Notes under the pieces: model-generated
Told to the model about the DNA's origin: nothing
What the model saw: the letters and a program-made list of their open reading frames with translations, nothing else
Database searches by the model: none
Origin: Deltaproteobacteria bacterium
Lineage (GTDB): Bacteria; Desulfobacterota; Syntrophobacteria; Syntrophobacterales; Syntrophobacteraceae
DNA length: 37,548 nucleotides
NCBI GenBank assembly: GCA_021777755.1
Contig: JAJYDE010000039.1
Location: forward strand, 1-37,548
Reading direction: 5' to 3'
Shown: one piece after another, positions 25,146 through 35,438 of the stretch
Layout: the number at the start of each line of letters is the position of its first letter
Numbering within the stretch: the first letter of the stretch is position 1
Position numbers and translations under genes: made by a program

Positions 25146-28100
25146 ATGAAGGATGAAAACAAGACAAAAGAGCAGCTCATAGCGGAACTGCGGGACTCGC
25201 GCAGCAGGATTGCCATCCTTCAGAAGGCTGAAAGCGAACCGGACGGTGAAAACCAGGATGGCTCTCGGTTCAGGCTTCTCTACGAGCAAGCTCCTCTTCC
25301 CTACCAGTCACTGGATGAAAACGGCGATTTCATCGATGTGAACAAGGCCTGGCTGGATGCGCTCGGCTACGGAGTGGAGGAAGTCATCGGGAGAAATTTC
25401 GCCGAGTTCCTCCATCCGGACTCGGTCGGGCATTTCAAGGAAAACTTCCCGCGCTTCAAGGCCTTGGGAGAGGTCTTGGGCGTTGAGTTCCATATGCTCA
25501 AAAAGGACGGGACCTCCATTCTTGTGTCTTTTCATGGGAAAATCGGGCGCAATGCTCAGGGTGAGTTCCAACAAACCCACTGTATTTTCCAGGATATCAC
25601 GCAACGGCGCCTGGCGCAAAATGCGCTGGAGACGGCATACTCCCGCCATCGCTCAATTATTCAAACGGCCATAGACGGATTCTATCGGACAGATTTGGAC
25701 GGAAACCTGCTCGAGGTCAACGACACCTATTGCCGCATGAGTGGATATAGCGAACAAGAATTGCTCTCCATGCGACTCAACGACCTGGAAGCTATGGAAA
25801 CCGGGGAAGAAACCACGGCCCACATACGCAAGCTCATCGCCTTTGGTGAGGACAGGTTCCAAAGCCGCCACAAACGAAAAAGCGGGCAGGTTTATGATGT
25901 GGAGGCAAACGTTCAATACAGGCCGGAGGACGGCGGTCAATTGATATGCTTCATTCGGGATGTCACCGAGCGCAAGCGGGCCATGAACGATATCATCGCC
26001 CAGCGCAAAATCCTGAAAAAAATCTTTGAAAGCGCTCCCTATATCATGATGCTCATCGATAAGGACTATCGTGTGAGGGAAATTAATCAGAAGGGAGCGG
26101 CCTTTGCAGGCAAACCCGGGGACGATATCCAGGGGGCTCTTTGTGGAGAGGTTTTGGGCTGTTCCAATTCTATCGGTGACAAAGGCTGTGGGGAAACGAG
26201 CGAATGTGGCGCCTGCCCGGTTCGAATCTTGGTGGCGGCCACCTTCGATACGGCCCGGGGCCTTCAAGACGTCGAATGCCGCCTGATGGTTCGCACAGAC
26301 TCAAAAGACAACAGATTGGACGTTTTGATGAGCACTGCGCTTGTCGGAGAAAGCGGGGTGGACAATGTGCTCCTTACGATCAACGATATCACCGAGCGCA
26401 AGCGGGTTGAAGCCGGTTTGGCCGAAAGCGAAATTCGTCTGCGATCGCTTCTGGACGGGGCCGCCGACGGTTTTTTCCTCCTCGATGAACGCCGGCGTTT
26501 CGTGGATGTCAACCAGGAGGCATGCAGAAGCCTAGGATACAGCCGGCAGGAACTCTTGGGGATGACCCTCGAGGAGGTGGCCCCAAACGTTCAAACCGAT
26601 GAATTTGAGACAAAGGTCTGGGAGGAACTTGAACGGGGCCGAAAACTCACGATCGAAAGTGTTCATCGCCGCAAGGACGGCTCCATGTTCCCGGTCGAGG
26701 TGAGCACCATCATGCTGGAAGCGGGCGGCAAAAAGCTGATACAAGGTTTTGCGCGCGACATTACGGAGCGCAAACGAATCGAGAATGCCCTGCGGGAAAG
26801 CGAGTCCAGCTTCCGCAGCATATACGACACCATTGACGTGGGCGTAGCGCGCGTATCCCTGGACTTCCATATCGAACGTTTCAATCCGGCCTTTTGCCGG
26901 ATGCTGGGCTACAGAGAGGAAGAACTTATCGGGAGGCGGTTTACCGAGATAACGCATCCTGAAATCCTCGCGGAAAACCTGGAAAAGCAAGCCGCCCTGG
27001 TCCGTGGCGAAAACGACCATTACGAAATGGAAAAGCGCTACATCCACAAGGACGGCAGCACCGTATTCGCCATTATGAAGGCGAGCCTTGTCAGGGATTC
27101 GGCGGGCGCGCCCGCCTATACCGTGGGCTCGGCACTCGATATTACCGAGCGCAAGCAGGCCGAGGAGGCCCTGCGAAGGTCGGAGTGGGAAAAGACGCTG
27201 CTCAATCGAATTTCCAATGTCTTTTTGACCGCTTCCGACCGAAGGCTGTATGAACAGGTGCTCGATGTGGTTCTCGATGTTTTCCATTGCGAATACGGAC
27301 TCTTCGGTTACATCGGGGAAGAAGAGGACCTGACCATTCCGACTTTTAGCAAGGGGATATGGGATAAGTGCCGGATTGAGGAAAAATCCCTTATTTTTCC
27401 TCGACATACCTGGGAGAAAAGCATCTGGGGCAAGTCACTCGCGGAGAAAAGAAGCTTTCTATCCGATGGGCCGTTCAAAACACCGAAAGGCCATGTCTCA
27501 ATTCGCAACTTCATGGCCGTACCGGTCATTTTTAATCAAAACGCCATCGGGGTTTTTTCACTGGCCAACAAAGACGGCGGTTTCAGCCTGGAAGACCAGG
27601 GGGTACTGGAGCAAATCGCCGCGGGCATCTCCCCGATTCTTCACGTCAGGCTACAGCGAGACAGGCAGGAACTGGAGCGTCGGCGGGTGGAAAAGAAGCT
27701 GCGCGAAAGCGAGGAGCGATACAGGAATATTTCCGATTCGACCTCGGATTTTGTCTTTGCCTGCATAAAGACTCCCGGCGGCGACTACGAACTTGATTAT
27801 CTGGCGGGAGGCGTCGAGAGGATAACGGGTTATTCGATTCAGGAGGTCTTGAACGGCAGATGCTGGAAATTTTTGGTGCACAGTGAAGACATTGCAATTT
27901 TCGAGAAGAGCGTAACGGGCCTTGAGCCGGGCAGTTCAGCAGAATGTGAGCTGCGCATCGTAGATAAATCCGGCGCCGTCAAATGGGTCAGGACCGCATC
28001 GAGAGTGACTCCAGGCAACGTCTCGACAGAGTCTCACCGCCTCTTTGGCAGTTGCAAGGACATCACCGAGAGCAAACAGGCAGAAGAAGCCTTGCAGGAA

Positions 28101-30020
28101 AGCGAGCGCAGGTATCGGATCGTGGCCGATTATACCCACGACTGGGAGTATTGGGTCCAACCCGACGGCTCGATGGCTTACGTCTCTCCATCCTGCAAAC
28201 GCATCACGGGATACTCGGCTGAAGAATTCATCCTGGATCCGTTTTTACTTGCATCCATTGCTCATCCCGATGACCGCCATTGGGTCAGCGCCCACATGCG
28301 CGAATATCCCTCCTCCAGTTCCGAATTACAGATCAAAGACTTTCGCATATTCACCAGGGATGGAGAAGAGCGCTGGATAAACCATTGCTGCACACAGATA
28401 TTATCCGAAAGTGGACGATACCTCGGCCGGCGCGCCAGCAATCGTGACGTCACAGACAGTAAAAAAGCGATGGAAAATCTGCGGCTTAGCGAAGAAAAGT
28501 ACAGGCTTGCCATGAACGCCCTGTCCGACGGCTTGTGGGACTATGATTGCCGGACGGGCGAGGTTTATTACAGCCCTGGTTGGTGCCGAATGCTGGGAGA
28601 GGAATCCGTGCCGCCTGTTTTGGATTCCTGGATAAACCGAATCCACGAAGAGGACAAAGCCGAGGTTCATCGGAGCATACAAGAGCACCTCGAGGGCAAG
28701 ACCCGCTTCTGGAGGCATGAACATCGAATCCTGACACACTCGGGGGCCTATAAATGGGTCCTGGGCCGTGGAGGCGTGGTCTGTCGGGACGCCGAGGGTT
28801 TGCCGCTCCGCATGGTGGGCACGCTGGTCGATATTCAGAATGAAAAGGACTTCGAACTCGAACGAACAAGGCTTCAAAACCAATTGGCGCAGGCGCAGAA
28901 GATAGAGTCCGTAGGAAGGCTCGCGGGCGGCGTGGCCCACGACTTCAACAACATGCTGAGCGTCATTCTGGGCCATACCGAATTGGCCATGGACCAACTC
29001 GATCAAACCCAGCCGCTCTTTGAGGACCTTAGGGAAATCAAAAAAGCCGCCGATCGCTCCGCGGACCTTACCAAACAGCTATTAGCTTTCGCCCGCAGGC
29101 AAACCATTTCTCCGAAGGTCCTCGAGCTCAACGAAACCGTGGCGGGGATGCTCAAAATGCTGCGAAGGCTTATCGGGGAGGATATCGAACTGGTTTGGCT
29201 TCCCGCCGAGAATCTTTGGCCGGTCCGAGTGGACCCCGGGCAAATCGATCAGGTTCTTGCCAACCTTTGCGTCAACGCTCGCGATGCCCTCTCGGCAACG
29301 GGCACCATCACCATCGAAACGGGGATGACATTTTTCCACAAGGACTACTGCTCGCAGAACGCATGGAGTATGCCGGGCGAATTCGTAATGCTTGCCGTAA
29401 GCGATAACGGCTGCGGAATGGACGAAGAGACCATGAGCAAGATCTTCGAGCCCTTCTACACAACCAAAGGAGTGGGTGAAGGAACCGGCCTGGGCTTGGC
29501 GACCGTATACGGCATAGTAAGGCAAAACAACGGCTTTATCAATGTCTACAGCGAACCGGGTGAGGGAACAACCTTCAAAATCTATTTCCCCCGGGTCGAG
29601 GAGCAACAGGAGGTAAAGCCGCATACGCATTCGAACAAAAATCGGCGAGGCAAGGAAACCGTGCTTCTGGTCGAGGACGAAGAGTCGATACTGGAGCTTG
29701 GCAAGACCATCTTGCAGCGGCACGGCTACAAGGTGCTCGCAACCGGCGATCCGGTTGAAGCCCTGCGGATGGCTCGGAACCGCCAAGGCCCGATCCATCT
29801 GCTCATTACCGATGTGGTGATGCCGCACATGAACGGAAAGGATCTCAGAGACAAACTCAGTCAACTAAGGCCCGACCTGAAAACCATTTTCATGTCGGGC
29901 TACACCGCCAATGTGATCGCCCATCACGGGGTTCTTGAGGAAAACATCAATTTCCTGCAAAAACCCTTTTCCATTCAGACCCTGCTTCAGAAGGTCCAGG
30001 AGGTGCTCGACGGCCTGTAA
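25146..30020 (+). CDS. Hybrid sensor histidine kinase with eight PAS domains, one GAF and a receiver
   Basis: A 1624-aa cytoplasmic kinase with no transmembrane segment. Approximate order: PAS1 (40-160), PAS2 (168-280), PAS3 (288-415), PAS4 (429-545), PAS5 (555-675), GAF (682-835), PAS6 (858-975), PAS7 (989-1105), PAS8 (1118-1240), HisKA, HATPase (1360-1480), REC (1505-1624). PAS C-terminal DITERK linkers recur. The HisKA box GGVAHDFNN gives phosphoacceptor H1265. The ATPase shows DNGCGM and GTGLGLATVYGIV. The receiver has acidic EDEE, phospho-Asp D1556 in TDVVMP and a conserved Lys near QKPF. PAS3 contains a cysteine-rich insert (CGEVLGC...CGETSECGACPVR) seen in some anaerobe PAS proteins and possibly metal- or redox-sensing. 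ATG 25146, six nt after AAGGG, is preferred to TTG 25140. No partner regulator is adjacent. The 3' end overlaps the convergent secreted-protein gene by 34 nt. Confidence 0.93.
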   Translation: MKDENKTKEQLIAELRDSRSRIAILQKAESEPDGENQDGSRFRLLYEQAPLPYQSLDENGDFIDVNKAWLDALGYGVEEVIGRNFAEFLHPDSVGHFKENFPRFKALGEVLGVEFHMLKKDGTSILVSFHGKIGRNAQGEFQQTHCIFQDITQRRLAQNALETAYSRHRSIIQTAIDGFYRTDLDGNLLEVNDTYCRMSGYSEQELLSMRLNDLEAMETGEETTAHIRKLIAFGEDRFQSRHKRKSGQVYDVEANVQYRPEDGGQLICFIRDVTERKRAMNDIIAQRKILKKIFESAPYIMMLIDKDYRVREINQKGAAFAGKPGDDIQGALCGEVLGCSNSIGDKGCGETSECGACPVRILVAATFDTARGLQDVECRLMVRTDSKDNRLDVLMSTALVGESGVDNVLLTINDITERKRVEAGLAESEIRLRSLLDGAADGFFLLDERRRFVDVNQEACRSLGYSRQELLGMTLEEVAPNVQTDEFETKVWEELERGRKLTIESVHRRKDGSMFPVEVSTIMLEAGGKKLIQGFARDITERKRIENALRESESSFRSIYDTIDVGVARVSLDFHIERFNPAFCRMLGYREEELIGRRFTEITHPEILAENLEKQAALVRGENDHYEMEKRYIHKDGSTVFAIMKASLVRDSAGAPAYTVGSALDITERKQAEEALRRSEWEKTLLNRISNVFLTASDRRLYEQVLDVVLDVFHCEYGLFGYIGEEEDLTIPTFSKGIWDKCRIEEKSLIFPRHTWEKSIWGKSLAEKRSFLSDGPFKTPKGHVSIRNFMAVPVIFNQNAIGVFSLANKDGGFSLEDQGVLEQIAAGISPILHVRLQRDRQELERRRVEKKLRESEERYRNISDSTSDFVFACIKTPGGDYELDYLAGGVERITGYSIQEVLNGRCWKFLVHSEDIAIFEKSVTGLEPGSSAECELRIVDKSGAVKWVRTASRVTPGNVSTESHRLFGSCKDITESKQAEEALQESERRYRIVADYTHDWEYWVQPDGSMAYVSPSCKRITGYSAEEFILDPFLLASIAHPDDRHWVSAHMREYPSSSSELQIKDFRIFTRDGEERWINHCCTQILSESGRYLGRRASNRDVTDSKKAMENLRLSEEKYRLAMNALSDGLWDYDCRTGEVYYSPGWCRMLGEESVPPVLDSWINRIHEEDKAEVHRSIQEHLEGKTRFWRHEHRILTHSGAYKWVLGRGGVVCRDAEGLPLRMVGTLVDIQNEKDFELERTRLQNQLAQAQKIESVGRLAGGVAHDFNNMLSVILGHTELAMDQLDQTQPLFEDLREIKKAADRSADLTKQLLAFARRQTISPKVLELNETVAGMLKMLRRLIGEDIELVWLPAENLWPVRVDPGQIDQVLANLCVNARDALSATGTITIETGMTFFHKDYCSQNAWSMPGEFVMLAVSDNGCGMDEETMSKIFEPFYTTKGVGEGTGLGLATVYGIVRQNNGFINVYSEPGEGTTFKIYFPRVEEQQEVKPHTHSNKNRRGKETVLLVEDEESILELGKTILQRHGYKVLATGDPVEALRMARNRQGPIHLLITDVVMPHMNGKDLRDKLSQLRPDLKTIFMSGYTANVIAHHGVLEENINFLQKPFSIQTLLQKVQEVLDGL

Positions 30021-33000
30021 AGCCGCAAGCGGGGAGCAACAACGTTAACACCCGCGGATGTCCCGGTTATCGACGGATTCTGATTATCGGTCGCGGTGAC
30101 TGTTTGGGCCCCTGCGGTATCGAAGATCACAAAGAACCTGCCAAGGCCGTTTTTGAACTGCACCTGCGCCGACACAGCCGGATCCGTCGTGCTTGCAACG
30201 GTAGCCGACCCGGAATAGACGGGCACACGCCTATTATTTTCATCGACAGCGGTCATCTGAAATAGCACGCTCCTGCCAACCATCGCACTTTTCGGCCCGT
30301 GAAGCAGATATTTAACCGCCGGCAAGTAGACCGCAACCGGGTTTGAGCGTCCCTTCAGCCTCGCATTCGACGCGTCCGTAGCGGTAACCATCCACCTTCC
30401 CGGCGTTGCGAAAGTCTCGGTGAAACTTGCCTGGCCATTCACAATCGTCACGGCCCCACCTGAAAACCCCGGTTCGTTGCTCGCGATATTTACCGTGCCG
30501 TTGTAAGCGCTCGACAGACGGTTGTATGCACCAACCGCTGTCAGCGTATACTGGACCTGCCCGCCGATGTAGACCCACGACTGTTGAGCCTTGAGGTTGA
30601 AGCGCAGGGGCGGCGGGACAACATTTTGCGTCAGTGCCCCGGAAATTGAAGCACTGTCGTTGCCGTCTCCCGAGTAGGAGGCCTTAATGGTGTGGTTGCC
30701 GATCTTGAGAGTGGAAGTGCTCAAGGAGGCAATGCCGTTTGAAACAGTTGCCGATCCGAGAGTGGTTCTACCGTCGAGAAAGCTGACCGTACCGGTGGCC
30801 CCGCTCGGATTTACCGTTGCGGTGAAGGTGACCGATTGCCTGAAAAACGACGGATTCGGGTTTGAAGAGAGGGTCGTGGTCGATACGGCGGTGTTCACCG
30901 TCTGGGTGAGGGAGGTTGAGGTGGAAGCCGCATAGTTGCCACCTCCCGAGTAGGAGGCGCTGATGCTGTGGCTGCCGGCGCTCAAGGCCGATGTGGTCAT
31001 TGAGACGCTGCCGTTTGAAAGCGTTGCGGATCCTATGGAGGTGGTCCCGTCGAGAAAGCTGACCGTACCCGTGGCCCCGCTCGGATTCACCGTTGCAGTG
31101 AAGGTGACCGATTGGCCGTAGGTCGACGGATTCGTGTTTGAGGCCAGGGTCGTAGTCGATGAGGCCGCACCGACCGTCTGGGTGATGGGCGTTGAAGTGG
31201 AAGCCGCATAGGTTGCGTCTCCCGAGTAGGAGGCGCTGATGCTGTGGCTGCCGGCGCTCAAGGCCGATGTGGTCATTGAGACGCTACCGTTTGAAAGCGT
31301 TGCGGATCCTATGGAGGTGGTCCCGTCGAGAAAGCTGACCGTACCCGTGGCCCCGCTCGGGGAGACCGTCGCGGTGAAGGTGACCGATTGGCCAAAGGTC
31401 GAGGGGTTGTTACCCGAGTTCACGGTTGTCGTGGTCGAAGTGGAGCCTCCGGCAAGAGCCACGCTCCAGGCGCCGCGGCCATGAGTGACCGCATAGAGGG
31501 TGGTGCCTGCAAGATAGAGGTCTTGCACCTGTACGTTGGGCAGGCCACTGCCCAGAGGGAGCCATGCCGTACTGGCGCCGTTGGGCGAGTCGGTGGCGTA
31601 GACGCCCGCGTCGGTTGCGGCTATCAGCACTCCGTTGTCGTAAACGACACGGCTTACAGCGGCCGGCAGGCCGCTGCCGGTTATTGTCGTCCAGGTCCCC
31701 GAGCCGGGAGCCGAACTGTAGACATATTGTTCGACGTGCGGATAACCGGTCTTATAACGAGTATCGTTGTAGCTGAAACTGGCGGTGACCTCCTGAGGGT
31801 TTGACGGATTGACCGAGAGCCCCGTGACGAATTGTTGAGGCCTGGAGGGCTCCGCGGCCACCGCGGTGAAGCTTTGGCCGCCGTCGGTGGAAACCTCGAT
31901 CGTGCCGTCCACGAAGCCTACCCAGATAACCTGCGAATTGGTCGGCGAGGCGGCAATGGCGGAGACATATGAACCATCGGAGGTAACCTGCGCCCAGACC
32001 GGCGCGGGGTCGGTCGGGTCGGTGGTCCTGTACAGGTCGGGACCGCCGTAGAATACGGTCGGATTGGCCGGATTGGCCGAATTGGCTACAACGATCATCG
32101 GCGGGGTAAACAGGCCGACCTGCGACGGGGTGATACCGTTAAAGGTGGTCTGAAATCCGTCGGTCGTAACATACAGGGACTGGTTGCCCTCGATGAACTG
32201 AACCGAGGCGTCGTTTGGTGTGGTGGCGCTCGGCCCGCCGTCCCCACCATTGATACCCGTCCAGGCCCCTTGCGTCGAGGTTGTTGTCTCCACGCTGGAG
32301 TTGTCCTGCGAGCCGGCCAACAGGGTATTGCCCACGACATTGAAACCGAAGTAAAGCTGTGTGATGTTGAGGTTGCCGTTTGAGTTGGCGACCGCGCCGG
32401 TTGAAGGCAAATAATGGAAAACACCGCCGTCATCGCCTATCCAGACACTGCCGTCGGAGGCAAAAGCAAGGGCGTGCTGGTCCGGGTGGAGCTGGTTGGC
32501 GCCGCTGCCGAAGAAAGCTTGACCGTTAACGTTGGTCCAGGTCGCTCCGCCGTCGGAGCTCTCCACCAAGGCGATCCCTCCGGCGATGAGGTGATTGGCA
32601 TTGGCGGGGTCGACCGCCAGGACGTTATCATACCAGCCCTGCTCGACGGTGCCGCCACTCAAGCCGTATGCATACGAATCGCCGGTGTAGTCGGGCGCGG
32701 CGGACAGTGTGGACCAGGTTCCACCCCCGTTCGTCGTCTGGTAAAGCACCACCGGGTTACTGCTGCCCACGGAAGCATATAATATCGAAGGATTCGAGGC
32801 GGCGATCGCCAGGGCGATCAGCCGAGACGGTCCGGGTGTGGCTATCCCGCTGTTGGCGGCTGCCCAGGTCTGGCCGCCGTCGGTAGACTTTGACACAATG
32901 TTTGTCCCTCCGGCGATGTAGACGATCGAGGCGTTTGCGGGGTCGATCACCACCGCGGATACCGGGCCGCCGACCGCGGAGGTCCAAGTTGTGCCGCCAT

Positions 33001-33682
33001 CGGTGGTGACGTAGAGTCCGATGTCCGCGGCGGCGAACTGGTGATTCGAGTTTGTCGGGTCGATCGCCACCTGCTCGATGTGGCTGCCGGTGAAGACGCC
33101 GCCCGGATTTTGCATCGTCCAGGTCGTGCCGCCGTCGGTGGAAAACAATATGCCTGCTCCAGGGTAGCCGTCACCGTTTTGGTTGCCCTCGCCGGTGCCC
33201 GCGATGAGGTGATTGGCGTTGGAAGGATCGACGGCGACCGAACCGATGGCGAGGTCGGCGGCCGTATCGCTGCGCGCCGCCCAGGTCGAACCGCTGTCGT
33301 CGGAGGTCCAGAGGCCTCCGCCGGCGGTTGCGACAACGATACGGCCCTGGTGCGCACCGGAGGGGATGACTACAAGGCCGGTGATCCGACCTGAGTTGGC
33401 CCCGCCATAGCCGCCTCCGGAGCCGAGATAAGGAGGGCCGATCGGCGCAGGGCCGAGAGGCTGCCAGATCCCGGAGGGAATCGAGGCCACAGATGCCTTG
33501 GCACGAAAGGTCGAGAACGCATCCGCGCGGTCGGCGCAAGCGCGGTCCAACCCCCTTATTGGAGCAGGCCTGATCGGAGAAGGTGCCATGCCCGCGTATG
33601 CTCTCAAACACAAGCACAGGGAAAACAGCGCGAAAGAAACAATAATCCCCATCCACTGAAAGTGTCCTGTTCGCCTTCTCAT
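29987..33682 (-). CDS. Secreted Asp-box beta-propeller protein with three tandem Ig-like repeats
   Basis: A 1231-aa exported protein. The signal peptide is MRRRTGHFQWMGIIVSFALF with cleavage near AYAG. Residues ~50-745 carry repeated BNR/Asp-box motifs (SDDSGSTW, STDGGTTW, TTDGGTTW, STDGGQTW, TTNGGGTW, SSDGGATW), as in sialidase, VPS10 or Ycf48-type propellers. Residues ~747-1025 are three bacterial Ig_3-like repeats (SVTFTATV.PSGATGTVSFLD). Two further Ig-like domains follow (~1045-1231). The Asp-boxes are structural, so no enzymatic activity can be inferred. AAGGA 7-8 nt before the ATG supports the start. It probably has an extracellular or cell-surface adhesive role. Its stop lies inside the convergent kinase gene. 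Confidence 0.85.
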   Translation of the reverse strand: MRRRTGHFQWMGIIVSFALFSLCLCLRAYAGMAPSPIRPAPIRGLDRACADRADAFSTFRAKASVASIPSGIWQPLGPAPIGPPYLGSGGGYGGANSGRITGLVVIPSGAHQGRIVVATAGGGLWTSDDSGSTWAARSDTAADLAIGSVAVDPSNANHLIAGTGEGNQNGDGYPGAGILFSTDGGTTWTMQNPGGVFTGSHIEQVAIDPTNSNHQFAAADIGLYVTTDGGTTWTSAVGGPVSAVVIDPANASIVYIAGGTNIVSKSTDGGQTWAAANSGIATPGPSRLIALAIAASNPSILYASVGSSNPVVLYQTTNGGGTWSTLSAAPDYTGDSYAYGLSGGTVEQGWYDNVLAVDPANANHLIAGGIALVESSDGGATWTNVNGQAFFGSGANQLHPDQHALAFASDGSVWIGDDGGVFHYLPSTGAVANSNGNLNITQLYFGFNVVGNTLLAGSQDNSSVETTTSTQGAWTGINGGDGGPSATTPNDASVQFIEGNQSLYVTTDGFQTTFNGITPSQVGLFTPPMIVVANSANPANPTVFYGGPDLYRTTDPTDPAPVWAQVTSDGSYVSAIAASPTNSQVIWVGFVDGTIEVSTDGGQSFTAVAAEPSRPQQFVTGLSVNPSNPQEVTASFSYNDTRYKTGYPHVEQYVYSSAPGSGTWTTITGSGLPAAVSRVVYDNGVLIAATDAGVYATDSPNGASTAWLPLGSGLPNVQVQDLYLAGTTLYAVTHGRGAWSVALAGGSTSTTTTVNSGNNPSTFGQSVTFTATVSPSGATGTVSFLDGTTSIGSATLSNGSVSMTTSALSAGSHSISASYSGDATYAASTSTPITQTVGAASSTTTLASNTNPSTYGQSVTFTATVNPSGATGTVSFLDGTTSIGSATLSNGSVSMTTSALSAGSHSISASYSGGGNYAASTSTSLTQTVNTAVSTTTLSSNPNPSFFRQSVTFTATVNPSGATGTVSFLDGRTTLGSATVSNGIASLSTSTLKIGNHTIKASYSGDGNDSASISGALTQNVVPPPLRFNLKAQQSWVYIGGQVQYTLTAVGAYNRLSSAYNGTVNIASNEPGFSGGAVTIVNGQASFTETFATPGRWMVTATDASNARLKGRSNPVAVYLPAVKYLLHGPKSAMVGRSVLFQMTAVDENNRRVPVYSGSATVASTTDPAVSAQVQFKNGLGRFFVIFDTAGAQTVTATDNQNPSITGTSAGVNVVAPRLRLYRPSSTSWTF
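30613..31440 (-). repeat. Three tandem 276-bp repeats within the propeller/Ig gene
   Basis: The landmark CTCCCGAGTAGGAGG recurs at 30667, 30943 and 31219, exactly 276 bp (92 codons) apart. The units around 30943 and 31219 are nearly identical for over 130 nt (from the landmark through the FLDGTTSIGS coding stretch). The 30667 copy has diverged. This indicates recent in-frame duplication of an Ig domain. Confidence 0.85.
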
Positions 33683-33906
33683 TGTTTTTGTCCTTAATTA
33701 ATTGTGCTTGTATTTTTGCTCCAATACGCCCGTTTGGAGAATATCAGAAACTTGCGATTGAATCAGCATAAATTATTAGAGTCGAAATGTTATTATCCTT
33801 CACTCCTGGCCGGGACTTCTTACAAAAGGCATAGGACAAACAGTGACAAGCAGGACGAATAACACGCAGGCAGGCGCCTCAAACCCGGCCGCTTCAGTAT
33901 TGGCCG

Positions 33907-35373
33907 ATGTACATCGAGGCGTCCTCCAGGGCACCGCATGCCCCTTTTGCCTCCCTCTTGCGATTGCCTTCAAGCGAGCCTAGATTCGGAAGTATGGATG
34001 CGCTCGACTCCTTTATTCTTAAAATGCGGCGGGACGGACTGCCGGAAGTGGCGATCGAGATGTTTTGCCGATTTTATGGGCAACTCGCGGAGGGCAAAGG
34101 ACGCAGCATCCCTGAATCCGATCTCGTACCGGTTGAGGAAGCGCAGATAGAGCGGCTGGAGGATCTCGGGGGCTACAGGACAAAGGGGATTCGGGCGCTT
34201 GGACGCACGATTGTCCTGAAGCTTAACGGCGGACTGGGCACGACGTTGGGCCTTAGCGGTCCCAAGTCGCTTTGCGAAGCCAAAGGAGGCCTTTCGTTTC
34301 TGGATGTCACCATCGCTCAAATGCGCGCCCTCGGGATGAAAGTGCCCCTTGTGCTCATGAACAGCTTTTTTACGGAAGCCGCGACCATGGAGGCCCTGGG
34401 GGGCATGCAAAACGGACTTGTCCGCAGTTTTACGCAGCACCGATACCCCAAGGTGGTTGCGGCCACTCTGGAGCCGGCCAGTTCCCCGCAGGACCCACGA
34501 CTCGAATGGAATCCCGCGGGTCACGGGGACCTGCTTGCGGCCATCGAGACCTCAGGCCTGCTGGAGGATTTGCTCGAAGCCGGCTACCGCTATCTTTTCG
34601 TCTCCAATATCGACAACTTGAGCGCCGGACTGGATACCGCCATTCTGGGCTACTTTGCAAGCGAAGGGCTCGAGTTTCTCATGGAGGTAACGCAGCGCAC
34701 CACTTCGGACCGCAAGGGCGGACACCTGGCAAGGTCAAAAGGGGGAAGATTAATGCTGCGCGAGGCGAGCCAATGCGGCCACGACGATTTGCCCTGGTGC
34801 TCGGACATTTTTCGCCATCGTTTCTTTAACACCAACAATCTGTGGATAAACCTGGAATCGCTGAAACGGGCGCTTGCGGAAAGCAGGCCGGCCCGATTGC
34901 CTTTCATAGCCAATCCGAAGAGACTCAATCCCCTCGATCCGGCTTCGCCGCGGGTCTATCACCTCGAGTCGGCGCTGGGTTCGGCCATAGAGTTGTTTGA
35001 CAAAAGCGGGGCGGTAAGAGTGCCACGATCCAGATTTTCGCCCGTGAAAAGCTGTGAAGACGTCCTGCTGTTGTGGTCGGACTATTATGCAATCGAAGAG
35101 GATTTCCGGGTGGGAATAAACCGGGACCGAAATTTGCCCCACATCGAGATTTCACTCGATCCCGAGTTCTACGGGGGCCTTGATTGCCTGCGCTCGCGTT
35201 TTCCCCACGGTCCGCCCTCCCTTGTGGATTGCAGCTCTTTATTTCTGAAGGGGGACGTGCTGTTCGGCCCCAATGTGGCCTTGCACGGAGCGGTTTCGAT
35301 CACCAACCACAGGCCGCATCAGGTAAGCATCGAAGATGGACGCCATATCGACCGCGATCTGGTTTTCGATTGA
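33907..35373 (+). CDS. UTP-glucose-1-phosphate uridylyltransferase, eukaryotic-type (UDPGP family)
   Basis: An enzyme forming UDP-glucose from UTP and glucose 1-phosphate. The nucleotide-binding motif KLNGGLGTTLGLSGPK (105-120) is diagnostic of the UDPGP family rather than bacterial GalU. Other family motifs are NIDNLSAGLD (sugar-nucleotide site), KGGHLARSKGGRLMLRE and FNTNNLWINL. The C-terminal part looks like the usual left-handed beta-helix. The ATG at 33907 has no ribosome site; the ATG at 33994 (residue 30) has GGAAG but too close. The true start is uncertain, and the first ~29 residues are poorly supported. It lies 65 nt upstream of opgG: UDP-glucose is the precursor of osmoregulated periplasmic glucans, so joint expression makes sense. 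Confidence 0.9.
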   Translation: MYIEASSRAPHAPFASLLRLPSSEPRFGSMDALDSFILKMRRDGLPEVAIEMFCRFYGQLAEGKGRSIPESDLVPVEEAQIERLEDLGGYRTKGIRALGRTIVLKLNGGLGTTLGLSGPKSLCEAKGGLSFLDVTIAQMRALGMKVPLVLMNSFFTEAATMEALGGMQNGLVRSFTQHRYPKVVAATLEPASSPQDPRLEWNPAGHGDLLAAIETSGLLEDLLEAGYRYLFVSNIDNLSAGLDTAILGYFASEGLEFLMEVTQRTTSDRKGGHLARSKGGRLMLREASQCGHDDLPWCSDIFRHRFFNTNNLWINLESLKRALAESRPARLPFIANPKRLNPLDPASPRVYHLESALGSAIELFDKSGAVRVPRSRFSPVKSCEDVLLLWSDYYAIEEDFRVGINRDRNLPHIEISLDPEFYGGLDCLRSRFPHGPPSLVDCSSLFLKGDVLFGPNVALHGAVSITNHRPHQVSIEDGRHIDRDLVFD

Positions 35374-35438
35374 ACCAGCCCTGTTTCCAAATCCAATCCC
35401 GGGCAATGTTTCGGTCGAAGCGGGAAAGGAAGTTTACA

